This document shows positions 1 through 8,336 of a stretch of DNA of 64,000 nucleotides, piece after piece. Position 1 is the stretch's first letter. Every line of letters starts with the position of its first letter. Origin of the DNA: Flavobacteriales bacterium UBA1993 (GTDB lineage Bacteria; Bacteroidota; Bacteroidia; Flavobacteriales_G; Salibacteraceae). The stretch is taken from assembly GCA_002336485.1 (NCBI GenBank), contig DDCZ01000055.1, forward strand, positions 12,134-76,133, written 5' to 3'. Both the position numbers and the translations under genes were made by a program. Under the pieces are notes generated by a model. The model was given only the letters and a program-made list of their open reading frames with translations, did not search any database and was not told where the DNA came from.

Positions 1-276
1 AAAATGAATCAACCCGCCTGATTTCTAAAGTGGCCATTTGCTCACATGAGCGACCCTTTTCATCTTTTGGACCAAAAAGATTTCATTTCTGCTTTGTGGA
101 ACATCCCGCTGTTATTCACTGAACCAATTGATATGGAGTTAATCCACTCGCAATTCTGACCCAGGGTTTTGTTACTCATAAAGGACCAAAAATTCGACGG
201 AAAACCAATATTCCCGCTTCCTCGTTGTCTAGGACAGGAAGAACCTGTACTCTTGCACTCGCAAAACGTAAGTACC
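1..276. other. Non-coding leader upstream of the ABC-F gene
   Basis: I see no convincing gene here. The frame of the downstream ATPase stays open back to a TTG at 169, but the residues it would add (rich in P, L and K) do not resemble an ABC-F N-terminus. A small inverted repeat, ACAGG-AAGAA-CCTGT, lies at 234-248, just before the ATG at 277. Leaders of ABC-F genes sometimes carry attenuators, but this hairpin is too short to claim one. Confidence 0.4.
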
Positions 277-1893
277 ATGATCTCAGCCAATAATGTATCC
301 CTGTCCTTCGGAAAACAGAAACTCTTTGAAGATGTCAACGTCAAGTTTTTCGGTGCCAATTGCTACGGCGTCATTGGTGCCAACGGCGCAGGAAAATCAA
401 CCTTCCTGAAAATCCTTTCTGGAGACATAGAGCCAAACACGGGTCACATCGAAATTGAGCCGGGAAAGCGATTGGCCATGCTCAAGCAAAATCACCACGA
501 ATACGATGAGACCACCGTGATTCACACGGTGCTTCAAGGACACCAGCAGCTCTTCAAGGTGATGATCGAGAAGGACGAAATTTACGCTAAAGCCGATTTT
601 TCGGATGCGGATGGTATGCGTGCTGCCGAGCTGGAAGAAGAGTTTGCCGAGATGGATGGCTGGAATGCCGAATCCGACGCAGCCGCACTTTTAAGCGGAT
701 TGGGCATAACGGAATCCAAACACGAGCAACTGGTAAAGGATCTAAGCGGAAGTGAAAAGGTGCGTGTGCTCCTTGCACAAGCCATTTTTGGTAACCCAGA
801 TATTTTAGTTCTCGATGAGCCAACAAACGACCTTGACTTGCACACCATTTCTTGGTTGGAGGATTTCTTACTCGACTTCAAAAACACGGTAATCGTGGTT
901 AGCCACGACCGTCACTTCTTGGATACGGTTTGCACGCACATTGCTGATATTGACTTTGGAAAGGTTCAGCAATTCACAGGTAACTATACTTTCTGGTACG
1001 AATCTAGCCAGCTCGCCTTGCGACAGCAGTCGAATCAAAACAAGAAGGCCGAAGCGCGTAAAAAAGAACTTCAAGAATTCGTTGCTCGATTTAGCGCAAA
1101 CGCCTCCAAATCTAAGCAGGCAACAAGTAGAAAGAAACTGATTGAGAAAATCAACATTGATGACATAAAGCCATCAACACGCCGTTATCCTGGTATTATT
1201 TTCCAACAAAACCGAGAGGCTGGAAATGACATCTTAAAAATTGAAGGCCTGCATTTTAGCAGCGACGAGGAAAAGCTGATCAGCGATCTAAACGTTACCA
1301 TTGAGAAGGGCGATAAGGTGGCTTTCATCAGCCGAAACAGTCAGGCAACTACCTCCCTCTTTCAAATTCTTGTAGGAGAAAAGAAGGCTGCAGCCGGCTC
1401 TTTTACCTACGGACAAACCATCACCACAGGCTACTTACCATCTAACAACGACGGATATTTCGACGGGAAAAAGGACTTACTAGATTGGTTGAGCGACTAT
1501 TCGCCCGAAGGAATGGACGACACCGATATTCGCGGTTTCCTTGGTAAAATGCTTTTCACTGGCGACGACATCAAGAAAAAATCGAACGTGCTTAGTGGAG
1601 GAGAAAAGGTGCGTTGCATGCTCAGTAGAATCATGATCATCGGCGCCAACCTGTTGATCATTGACGAGCCTACCAACCACCTCGACCTTGAATCGATCCA
1701 AGCGTTTAACAATGCCTTGATCAACTTTCCTGGCACGGTCCTCTTTTCATCGCATGACCACACATTTACCCAAACGGTGGCCACACGAATCGTTGAGTTG
1801 TCGCCGTCTGGATGCATCGACAAAATGATGCAGTATGACGACTATATCTCAAGCGAGAAGGTGACCGCACAAGTGGAAGCCCTTTACGCCTAA
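277..1893 (+). CDS. ABC-F family ATPase (YbiT-like ribosome-associated factor)
   Basis: A cytoplasmic protein with two ABC domains and no membrane segment, so an ABC-F translation factor and not a transporter. ABC-F proteins act at the ribosomal E site. Domain 1 has Walker A GANGAGKST (about residue 34), signature LSGSEKVR and Walker B LVLDEPTNDLDL. A charged linker rich in K and R follows near residue 240-290. Domain 2 keeps signature LSGGEKVR and Walker B LLIIDEPTNHLDL, but its Walker A position reads SRNSQATTS, without the glycines and lysine of GxxGxGKS/T. About 538 aa fits the YbiT branch (about 530). I chose the ATG at 277, giving MISANNVSLSFG, over the TTG at 169 because ABC-F proteins begin directly with the first beta-strand. 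Family is sure; the regulated target is not known. Confidence 0.93.
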   Translation: MISANNVSLSFGKQKLFEDVNVKFFGANCYGVIGANGAGKSTFLKILSGDIEPNTGHIEIEPGKRLAMLKQNHHEYDETTVIHTVLQGHQQLFKVMIEKDEIYAKADFSDADGMRAAELEEEFAEMDGWNAESDAAALLSGLGITESKHEQLVKDLSGSEKVRVLLAQAIFGNPDILVLDEPTNDLDLHTISWLEDFLLDFKNTVIVVSHDRHFLDTVCTHIADIDFGKVQQFTGNYTFWYESSQLALRQQSNQNKKAEARKKELQEFVARFSANASKSKQATSRKKLIEKINIDDIKPSTRRYPGIIFQQNREAGNDILKIEGLHFSSDEEKLISDLNVTIEKGDKVAFISRNSQATTSLFQILVGEKKAAAGSFTYGQTITTGYLPSNNDGYFDGKKDLLDWLSDYSPEGMDDTDIRGFLGKMLFTGDDIKKKSNVLSGGEKVRCMLSRIMIIGANLLIIDEPTNHLDLESIQAFNNALINFPGTVLFSSHDHTFTQTVATRIVELSPSGCIDKMMQYDDYISSEKVTAQVEALYA

Positions 1894-1920
1894 TACGATC
1901 ATCTTTCCGGCTTAAGGCTC

Positions 1921-4900
1921 CTAGAAATTCATCCGAATTCCGACTTGAATTCTTCTCGGTAATTCCCAATTGTTGGGATCCATAAGCTTCATAGCATAGT
2001 ATTCTTGAAACGCGGCTTCGCTGTTTTGATTTTCAGCAAAGACTTGTCCACCTGCTGAGTTCAAGTAACCATCATCGTCTGGATTTCCAGTGGCTCGATA
2101 CACGTTGTTAAGCGTTCGGGCATTCAACAAATTCAACACTTGAATGGATGCTGTGAGTGCATAGTCATCCTTATTGGTGTCTGCCCGCTCAAGGAAAAAC
2201 ATGCGATCGACACCCAAATCAAATCGGAACTTCCACGGCAAATTGGCGCTATTGATGGTTCCAGACTGCAACGGCGACGGCGTGTTTGAAAACAACGCCG
2301 ATGAAGTGAAGTTGGTCTGTGGGTTAAACGGCATCCCTGATCCACCTCGAACCTGCAAATTGACACCACTGTTTCGAACCCATACATTCTCCATGACATA
2401 TTTCGCCCCTTCCACCTTTTGGTCGCCAAATCGATAATCGACATTCGCGGTGATTTGATGGCGTTGATCGTATGACAGTCGAATTGGAGCCCTCAAGTTG
2501 GCCGCGCCCGAACGCGCTAAATTCAACTGCGATGTGGCACTAGACCCAGTTCCTTCGGCAAATTGCAATGTGTAAGAAGCACGAAATGCTAGGTGCTTTA
2601 CTCGACGATAGTCATAAGAAACAGTCATGCCCTTCACGGTAGAAAAATCCAGGTTTTCGAACGTTTGGTATTCTATGGGGTATGCATCAAAAACTCGTGT
2701 GGCCTGCACCATGTCTCGCGATTCGGTGTAGAAGGCCGCAATACTTATGGCCGAGTTATACGTTACCTTTTGCTCAAATCCAACTTCATAACTGGTCGTT
2801 CGTTCTGGCTTCAGATCAGGGTTATTCAGTTGCGCCGAACTGGCTCGACTTTCCAAGTAATAATAATCGGAAGGATCCAATCGGTTTCCGACGGTCGGCC
2901 TTTTGGTCAAAATGTCGTAATGCGCATAAAACTTCGACTCACGAGCAATTGGGAAGTTAAAGGCAATGCGCGGCATGAAACTCGGAGTTGGGGTGTAATC
3001 CTCGAATGATTCTGATGTGACATTCGTGCTGCTGGTGGCGTTTTTATTGACTAGCAGCGGAGCGGGAAGTCCATTTGAAACTCGCAGGGCGCCGGCATCC
3101 GAAAGCTCCGCTCCCTCCGTGTTGTACCAAACGTCGCCATTCCGATAACCCACGATTTCCGTTGGTGCTTGGACATTATCTACATATACCACATAGTCGT
3201 CGCCGATGTTTCCTGGGTGGTCACTCCTTTCCTCGGCTAGCAGATCTTTTGCTTCTTCCTCACCTGCTTTAACAGTTGGAAATAAAACGTACTTATCCTT
3301 GAGTACGTTTTGATTTGCGTCGTACTGATCTACGCGCAACCCTATTCGGAAATTGATGTGTCTAAACTCAAACTGATCTTCTATGTATCCAGCAACGTAT
3401 ACTGGCCTAAATGCATCGATGGGTCTTGTTGGGTTGCCAAACTCATCTTTTGCAGAAAAGAAATCATCAAACTGACTCCGCTCCGACGTGCGATTGGAAT
3501 ACGGATCGTAGCCGTAATAGCTCACCAAAGAGTTTCCGCTATTATACAACTCATCAGCGGCGAAATACTCGATGCGATATAAGTCAGGATCGATGCTGTT
3601 TATGTCTAAGAAATCGGTGCCATCCGCATCCAAACCCACAACCTTGCGCATGTTGTAATCGATGAAGCTTTGTTCATCAGAGGCATCGTAAGGTCCGGGA
3701 GCAGCGTTTAACCGATCATAGACAATCGTCGGCCCGGGGTACGAAATGTTTCCATTTTGAAAATCCAGCTGTTCTAAATGTGTGTTTGATCTCTGGCGGG
3801 CGATGGTCCATAGCGCTCGCGGATTCAATGAATATCCCCGCTCCACACGCTGTTCGTATTCAAATCCCAACACAATGGAATGATTTCCAATATCGGCCGT
3901 TCCTTGACCGGTCAACCTCAATTGCTCTGAAAGACGCTCGCTGTAATTATCCGTCATACCGCCCTGGGCATTGACCAGATCGTTGTTGTAAACCCACATC
4001 CCATAAACACTGCGGCTACGACTGTCTAGGTTATCGCCATTGATCAATCCGCCACCACTCTGAATATTGTTGTAGTTGGCCAAGGCATCGATGCGGTCGG
4101 GATCAAACATGGCCTGACCTTCACCGTTAAACCCCTCCCATCCATTCAATTCATAATAACGCTGAGTAAAACGGGCCAATTCTGGGTTTGCATCGCCGGG
4201 CTCGAAAGTGATAAGTGTGTCTCTAAACGTCTGCTGGATGTTTCCATAAATGCCCGTAGTGCTGTCTTGAGCGATTGCAAAATCAACCGTTTGGTACGTT
4301 GTGAACCTACCGAGGTAACCATACTTGAAAAAATCATCTTTAAACGCTTCATTCTCGCGTTTGAACTGCGATCGACTGTAGTCAGCCTGAATGGTATAAG
4401 ATGCATTGGCGATTAAGCCCTTGGGCACTCCTTTTTCATCCACATTTTGAAACCGTTGGGTGAAGCGCCCATAGAGTTGCCAATCAAGTGTTGATTCCAT
4501 CGGATAATTGTTGAAATCGAGCAGTGAATGATCGTAATCGTACCTATTTCCAGACCTTGAGTTCACCGCGCCTCCAAACGTGAGGGTCGTGTTCTTCGTT
4601 GTATTTACATCGATGTTTCCAGTAAGATTTATGGCCGTTCGAGAGGTATTTGGACGCACATCGACGCGTTCAAAGTCATCTAACCGAAGGTAGTCGCTAT
4701 TTGGAATGACTGAGTTTTCTGAAAAGCCCGTCCGCAGCGGATTTAGTTGCAAGTCGGCCAAGGCTTCGTCTTTGATCTTCCACGCGCCTACTGCGGAAGG
4801 TCTAGGGTCGAGCTGATGCGAATAGTTTCCCGCCACAAAAAATCCCAGTTGGGTTTCCTTGGTGCTGTCATTTATGGTCTTGACCATAAGAGGACCTGAG

Positions 4901-5712
4901 AGGCTAAATTCAGTAAGGTTATAACCAAAGGCATCGGCGCCATAATAGCGATCGCCGAGTTTAAAGCCTGAAGTTACATGCTCGATGCCGCCATGGAATT
5001 CTTCTGTAGCTGACTTAGTGGTGATGCTGATAACGGCTCCGGTGGCATCCCCAATAGAGGCAGGCAATCCGCTAGTATAAGCCTCAAGCCCACTCACAGA
5101 AGTCATCGGAATACCCGATATAGATTTCATCTTCACTCCATTCACTAGGTAATAACCAGCATCGGGTTTTTGGCCTTTGACAAAAATATCGCCGCTCCCA
5201 TTTTCGTTTCCAATGATTCCAGGAAGACCTTTAAGTTTTGCCGCCAAGTTTCGACCCGGCACGGCCATAAATTCTTTCTCGTCATAACCATCTGTGGTAA
5301 CGCCGTCCATGTCAATGATTTCTCGAGTCACTTCAAGTTCAGCGTCGATATCCACTCCAATCAGAATATTGGCCTCAGAAACCATGGCTGCATCGTGTTC
5401 AGAGATGTAGACCGTTTTATTTGGTTTGACGCGTATGCCCTTGAGTTTTTTATCCGCAAACCCCATTGAGGAGAGTTTAATCGTGTATTCCCCCGGATTG
5501 ATGGCCTTAAGTTCGAACACACCTTCAAGGTCTGTGACTGCTCCTGTTACCAAATTCCCACCTTGCCACAACGAGACATTCGCATAAGGAACTGGAGTTT
5601 TAAAATCTGGGGCTTCGAGGATGGCGCCTTTTATGGCACCATTTCCAATTTGTGCAAGGCTAGAAATTGAAAGCATTCCCAGCCCGATAATGAGTAGTAA
5701 AATTCGTCTCAT
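1921..5712 (-). CDS. TonB-dependent receptor with carboxypeptidase-regulatory-like N-domain
   Basis: A 1263-residue outer-membrane receptor. It has a cleavable signal peptide (MRRILLLIIGLG to about SLAQ), a CarboxypepD_reg-like beta-sandwich at about 25-110 (GAVTDLEGVFELKAINPGEY), a plug domain at about 130-240 (LPGIIGNENGSGDIFVKG) and a long barrel ending in an aromatic residue (VGIRMNF), as expected for the assembly-factor signal. TonB-dependent receptors import large or scarce ligands using proton-motive force. The substrate cannot be told: there is no SusD-like lipoprotein beside it, so a SusCD glycan pair is unlikely. It is longer than most plain receptors (700-1000 aa). It stands alone on the minus strand, convergent with the ABC-F gene, 27 bp apart. 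Confidence 0.92.
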   Translation of the reverse strand: MRRILLLIIGLGMLSISSLAQIGNGAIKGAILEAPDFKTPVPYANVSLWQGGNLVTGAVTDLEGVFELKAINPGEYTIKLSSMGFADKKLKGIRVKPNKTVYISEHDAAMVSEANILIGVDIDAELEVTREIIDMDGVTTDGYDEKEFMAVPGRNLAAKLKGLPGIIGNENGSGDIFVKGQKPDAGYYLVNGVKMKSISGIPMTSVSGLEAYTSGLPASIGDATGAVISITTKSATEEFHGGIEHVTSGFKLGDRYYGADAFGYNLTEFSLSGPLMVKTINDSTKETQLGFFVAGNYSHQLDPRPSAVGAWKIKDEALADLQLNPLRTGFSENSVIPNSDYLRLDDFERVDVRPNTSRTAINLTGNIDVNTTKNTTLTFGGAVNSRSGNRYDYDHSLLDFNNYPMESTLDWQLYGRFTQRFQNVDEKGVPKGLIANASYTIQADYSRSQFKRENEAFKDDFFKYGYLGRFTTYQTVDFAIAQDSTTGIYGNIQQTFRDTLITFEPGDANPELARFTQRYYELNGWEGFNGEGQAMFDPDRIDALANYNNIQSGGGLINGDNLDSRSRSVYGMWVYNNDLVNAQGGMTDNYSERLSEQLRLTGQGTADIGNHSIVLGFEYEQRVERGYSLNPRALWTIARQRSNTHLEQLDFQNGNISYPGPTIVYDRLNAAPGPYDASDEQSFIDYNMRKVVGLDADGTDFLDINSIDPDLYRIEYFAADELYNSGNSLVSYYGYDPYSNRTSERSQFDDFFSAKDEFGNPTRPIDAFRPVYVAGYIEDQFEFRHINFRIGLRVDQYDANQNVLKDKYVLFPTVKAGEEEAKDLLAEERSDHPGNIGDDYVVYVDNVQAPTEIVGYRNGDVWYNTEGAELSDAGALRVSNGLPAPLLVNKNATSSTNVTSESFEDYTPTPSFMPRIAFNFPIARESKFYAHYDILTKRPTVGNRLDPSDYYYLESRASSAQLNNPDLKPERTTSYEVGFEQKVTYNSAISIAAFYTESRDMVQATRVFDAYPIEYQTFENLDFSTVKGMTVSYDYRRVKHLAFRASYTLQFAEGTGSSATSQLNLARSGAANLRAPIRLSYDQRHQITANVDYRFGDQKVEGAKYVMENVWVRNSGVNLQVRGGSGMPFNPQTNFTSSALFSNTPSPLQSGTINSANLPWKFRFDLGVDRMFFLERADTNKDDYALTASIQVLNLLNARTLNNVYRATGNPDDDGYLNSAGGQVFAENQNSEAAFQEYYAMKLMDPNNWELPRRIQVGIRMNF

Positions 5713-5939
5713 GTCGGTCCTTTTTGTGAAGGAGCGATAGCATGAAGTTTCGTACGCGCAGAAGGAAATAAACGATTAGTTAGGTTGACCCCGAAGGATC
5801 CAAGGGCTACGCATCTTTCCAGTTAATTAGATTGAAAGAACATAATTAATCTGGATCTACGATGCGTAAATGAGAGAGCGGTAAGTTATGAAGGAGTTGC
5901 GGGGAAGTGCGTTCAGAGCATCTCCGAAAAACGCATTAT
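5713..5939. other. Intergenic region upstream of the TonB receptor
   Basis: This stretch should hold the promoter of the minus-strand receptor and the 3' end of the next minus-strand gene. I see no clear TAnnTTTG box and no convincing terminator. Short AT-rich runs such as TTAATTAGATTG near 5824 are the only notable composition feature. Confidence 0.3.
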
Positions 5940-7664
5940 CTACTTCACGACCGATAGTTTCGAGGTCCAAGAGGAATTGTCTCCATCCACACGAAGTATG
6001 TATAGACCTCCCGGGATTTGAGAAAGGTCAACCTGACTGTTTGGCTTCAATGGCTGAGTATGAAGAACACTCCCTTTTGCATCAACTATTGATAAAAACT
6101 GCCCTTCTAACCCTGCTGGAAGTTGAACGTTTAATGTTTCAAATGCTGGATTTGGGAAGATCTTCAGCTCCTGACTTTGCATCGTCGAACTTGAAAGCGG
6201 TGCAGGCTCTAGGATGTTTATCGTATCAGAATTTGAGCATGTATTAGAATCGGTTATCGAAACCCAATACTGACCTGGAAGCGTAACCGTTAAGGAGGCA
6301 TAGCTTGACGAAGTCGACCACAGATAAGCATTCATACTTGCAGGGGCATTCAAAACTATATTGCCGCTCGCTGGAAGTGGAATGTCTGGACCAAGATCAA
6401 CCTCCGGTAAGTCATTTACATGCCCAACAGAATCTGTGAGTGTAGCAATACACCCATTCAAGTCTGTGGCTGTTAACGTAAAAATGTCTTCGCTCAGATT
6501 GGTCGCATTCGGCAGCGTTTGGCTCTGTGGATCATTCCATAAATAGGTATATGGAATTGTGCCACCGTTTGTTATCACCCAAAATTGACCGTTGGAATCG
6601 CCGGCGCAGATTACATCTTGGATGGTATCCTTAACCAGTTCTAACAATTCCGGTTGAGTCAAAACTGCCCATTCCGAATATGCGCAACCATTGGAGTCTT
6701 GTAATGAAAGTAGATAGTTTCCTCCCGCCGCTCCAATGAGTGGGTTGGCGGTTGTGCTATTCGACCACAGGTAGGTAAAGGGACTTGTACCTCCAAAAAC
6801 ATTTGCTGTAATTTGACCATCGGAGGCTCCAAAGCAAAGCGGTTCAACGTAGCCGAATTCAGCGTAAAGACTATCGGGTTCGAGAATCTCAACTACTGAA
6901 TCTCCGACACATCCAATATTGTCGGTTATGGAGAGGGTATACATTCCTGCGCCAAGATTTGAGATTGAATTAATGTTGGAATCTCCGGTGGACCACTCCA
7001 TGATATAAGGCCCACCACTTCCGGTGATACTTGCTGAAATTGAAGCATTTGTATCGCCAAAACACGAAAGGTTGGCGGAAGTCACACTCGTTGGTTCCGG
7101 AGCTTGACACGTCTCCAAATACATTTCAATGCGCACAATTGAAGCCGAGGTTGATGGCATCCAAACAACGTTTGGCGCTTGATTTCCCAACGGCGAATTC
7201 GCTAGCAGACGGTATAGCGGGGTTGCATTTCCGCCGATCGAAGTGCTATAGCCTGCGGTGGTCGTGTTCGACGATTGTTCTGCATTCACAGAGGTGTTGA
7301 ATCTTGACCCAATTATTCCAATATGATCGCCTACTTCAATATCGACATTGCAAGGTATTGAGTCGAGGGCGTACGTATCCTGAACTAAAAACAGAACTGA
7401 ATAATTCGTAGATGGCGTGCTCGCTGCACCAGAGCCAGTAAATTTCAATACAGCAATGCTCTGGTTTGCCGTATTGCTCATGATTCCATCAGGAACCATT
7501 AGCGCCTTTATTGTAAAATCTGATTGTGCAGTGAACCACATTCCGTTCGTGGCACCGTTTGTCACATTTGTTTCCGTTGGGAGCGGAATCCATGAAGTAG
7601 AATACTGAGTCAATCCAGTGAAACTGCAGAATAGGGTGACGGTTAGTGTTAGGAGAATTTTCAT
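5940..7664 (-). CDS. Secreted SprB-repeat protein with T9SS type A sorting domain
   Basis: A 574-residue secreted protein. The ATG at 7664 gives MKILLTLTVTLFCSFTGLTQ, a good signal peptide; the in-frame ATG 14 codons upstream puts polar residues ahead of it. The N-terminal 180 residues form an unassigned beta-rich domain. Then come three SprB-like repeats of about 75 residues (LSCFGDTNASISASITG, EPLCFGASDGQITANVFG, DVICAGDSNGQFWVITNG), each ending near a NGC or IGC turn. The last 85 residues are a T9SS type A sorting domain (LKIFPNPAFETLNVQLP to SKLSVVK). SprB repeats are adhesin-type modules in gliding Bacteroidota. Likely cell-surface or released; ligand unknown. Confidence 0.88.
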   Translation of the reverse strand: MKILLTLTVTLFCSFTGLTQYSTSWIPLPTETNVTNGATNGMWFTAQSDFTIKALMVPDGIMSNTANQSIAVLKFTGSGAASTPSTNYSVLFLVQDTYALDSIPCNVDIEVGDHIGIIGSRFNTSVNAEQSSNTTTAGYSTSIGGNATPLYRLLANSPLGNQAPNVVWMPSTSASIVRIEMYLETCQAPEPTSVTSANLSCFGDTNASISASITGSGGPYIMEWSTGDSNINSISNLGAGMYTLSITDNIGCVGDSVVEILEPDSLYAEFGYVEPLCFGASDGQITANVFGGTSPFTYLWSNSTTANPLIGAAGGNYLLSLQDSNGCAYSEWAVLTQPELLELVKDTIQDVICAGDSNGQFWVITNGGTIPYTYLWNDPQSQTLPNATNLSEDIFTLTATDLNGCIATLTDSVGHVNDLPEVDLGPDIPLPASGNIVLNAPASMNAYLWSTSSSYASLTVTLPGQYWVSITDSNTCSNSDTINILEPAPLSSSTMQSQELKIFPNPAFETLNVQLPAGLEGQFLSIVDAKGSVLHTQPLKPNSQVDLSQIPGGLYILRVDGDNSSWTSKLSVVK

Positions 7665-7701
7665 GAAATTGGTTTTGTTTCCGAGCGTGAATTTCAAAGC
7701 T

Positions 7702-7841
7702 ATCAAAAAATCCGCTCAAGCAGGCTTGGCCTGGATTACTCGCTCCGCTCATGATCCAGGGCAGTCCCGGGAAGGGAATCAAAATTGCGACTGCTTCGCA
7801 TCTCTGCTGAAAATCAAAAAATCCGCTCAAGCAGGCTTGGC
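7702..7841. repeat. 29-bp direct repeat flanking a dispersed-repeat core
   Basis: The 29-bp sequence beginning ATCAAAAAATCCGCTCAAGC occurs exactly at 7702-7730 and again at 7813-7841, 111 bp apart. Between the copies lies TGGATTACTCGCTCCGC (7732-7748) and GGGCAGTCCCGGGAAG. A related layout (GGATTAGCTTG, CTCC-rich, GGACAGCCCAAG) appears twice at 62.7-62.9 kb, so this may be one member of a dispersed intergenic repeat family. The downstream copy doubles as the terminator of tRNA-Val(GAC). No open frame inside is credible. Confidence 0.6.
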
Positions 7842-7849
7842 GGATTTTT
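7817..7849 (-). terminator. Terminator of tRNA-Val(GAC)
   Basis: Near-perfect hairpin: AAAAATCCGC (7817-7826) pairs with GCGGATTTTT (7840-7849), with an inner CAAGC/GCTTG stem around a two-base AG loop. Read on the minus strand it ends in a run of six Ts and lies about 35 bp past the tRNA 3' end. It is nearly symmetric, so it could also stop plus-strand transcription. Confidence 0.75.
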
Positions 7850-7885
7850 CTATTTCATCAGATCAAAGCAATTTTGATCATCAAG

Positions 7886-7960
7886 TGGGCTATACTGGAT
7901 TCGAACCAGTGACTTCTACCCTGTCAAGGTAACACTCTAAACCAACTGAGTTAATAGCCC
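7886..7960 (-). tRNA. tRNA-Val (anticodon GAC)
   Basis: The minus strand folds into a complete cloverleaf. The acceptor stem is GGGCTAT/ATAGCCC (7954-7960 with 7887-7893) with discriminator A at 7886. The D arm contains ACTC-AGTTGGTTT-AGAGT. The anticodon stem TTACC/GGTAG encloses the loop TTGACAG, placing GAC at positions 34-36. The T arm is ACTGG-TTCGAAT-CCAGT. CCA is not encoded. The standard D- and T-loop sequences make this secure. A second valine tRNA lies 220 bp upstream on the same strand. Confidence 0.93.
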
Positions 7961-8138
7961 ATTTTCAACTTCGAAGATATTATTCAAGTATCACTTCGCA
8001 AGAAAATTGTTTATCGCACTAATATTATTCTCTACTTCCGATAAAACCATTGTTAAAAGCAGGGGTTCAAGGCCATCAACTTCCATAGAACCTTTTCCCG
8101 ATTTTCTCCAGCACCGCACTCTGTTCGACCATTTTGGC

Positions 8139-8173
8139 AAAAAAAAAGCCCAATCACTTTCGTGATGGGCTTT
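8139..8173 (-). terminator. Terminator of tRNA-Val(TAC)
   Basis: On the minus strand GCCCATCAC-GAAA-GTGATTGGGC, with one bulged base, is followed by nine Ts (8139-8147 read as A on the plus strand). It lies directly after the CCA end of tRNA-Val(TAC), a textbook intrinsic terminator. The two valine tRNAs are therefore probably separate transcripts. Confidence 0.85.
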
Positions 8174-8179
8174 GACATC

Positions 8180-8257
8180 TGGTGGGAGTTGAGGGGTTCG
8201 AACCCCCGACCCCCTCGGTGTAAGCGAGGTGCTCTGAACCAGCTGAGCTAAACTCCC
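8180..8257 (-). tRNA. tRNA-Val (anticodon TAC), CCA encoded
   Basis: Cloverleaf on the minus strand. The acceptor is GGGAGTT/AACTCCC, the D arm GCTC-AGCTGGTTC-AGAGC, and the anticodon stem CCTCG/CGAGG with loop CTTACAC gives TAC at 34-36. The T arm is CGGGG-TTCGAAC-CCCTC, imperfectly paired at its outer end. The discriminator A (8183) is followed by an encoded CCA (8180-8182), unlike the other two tRNAs in the window. This is the main valine isoacceptor. Confidence 0.93.
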
Positions 8258-8273
8258 AGATCTTAACGGGCTG

Positions 8274-8303
8274 CAAATATAAATCAATACCCAACTGGTG
8301 CAA
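8274..8303 (-). promoter_or_regulatory. Candidate promoter of tRNA-Val(TAC)
   Basis: On the minus strand TATATTTG (8274-8281) matches the Bacteroidota -7 consensus TAnnTTTG, and TTG (8301-8303) sits 19 bp upstream at the -33 position. The -7 box ends 16 bp before the tRNA 5' end, a sensible distance for a short leader. Confidence 0.5.
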
Positions 8304-8336
8304 GTCCAATTAAAAGATTGTTTGATTGAACTAGAA

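Noticed and set aside
169..276. N-terminal extension of the ABC-F protein from the TTG at 169
   Set aside because: The added residues do not resemble any ABC-F start; the ATG at 277 fits the family exactly.
1921..5712. Polysaccharide utilisation locus (SusC/SusD pair)
   Set aside because: The receptor has no SusD-like gene or glycoside hydrolase beside it and lacks an obvious SusC ending of the plug.
7618..7932. 104-residue open frame on the plus strand ending YTGFEPVTSTLSR
   Set aside because: The ending is the antisense of tRNA-Val(GAC), and the body is the repeat region; composition is not protein-like.
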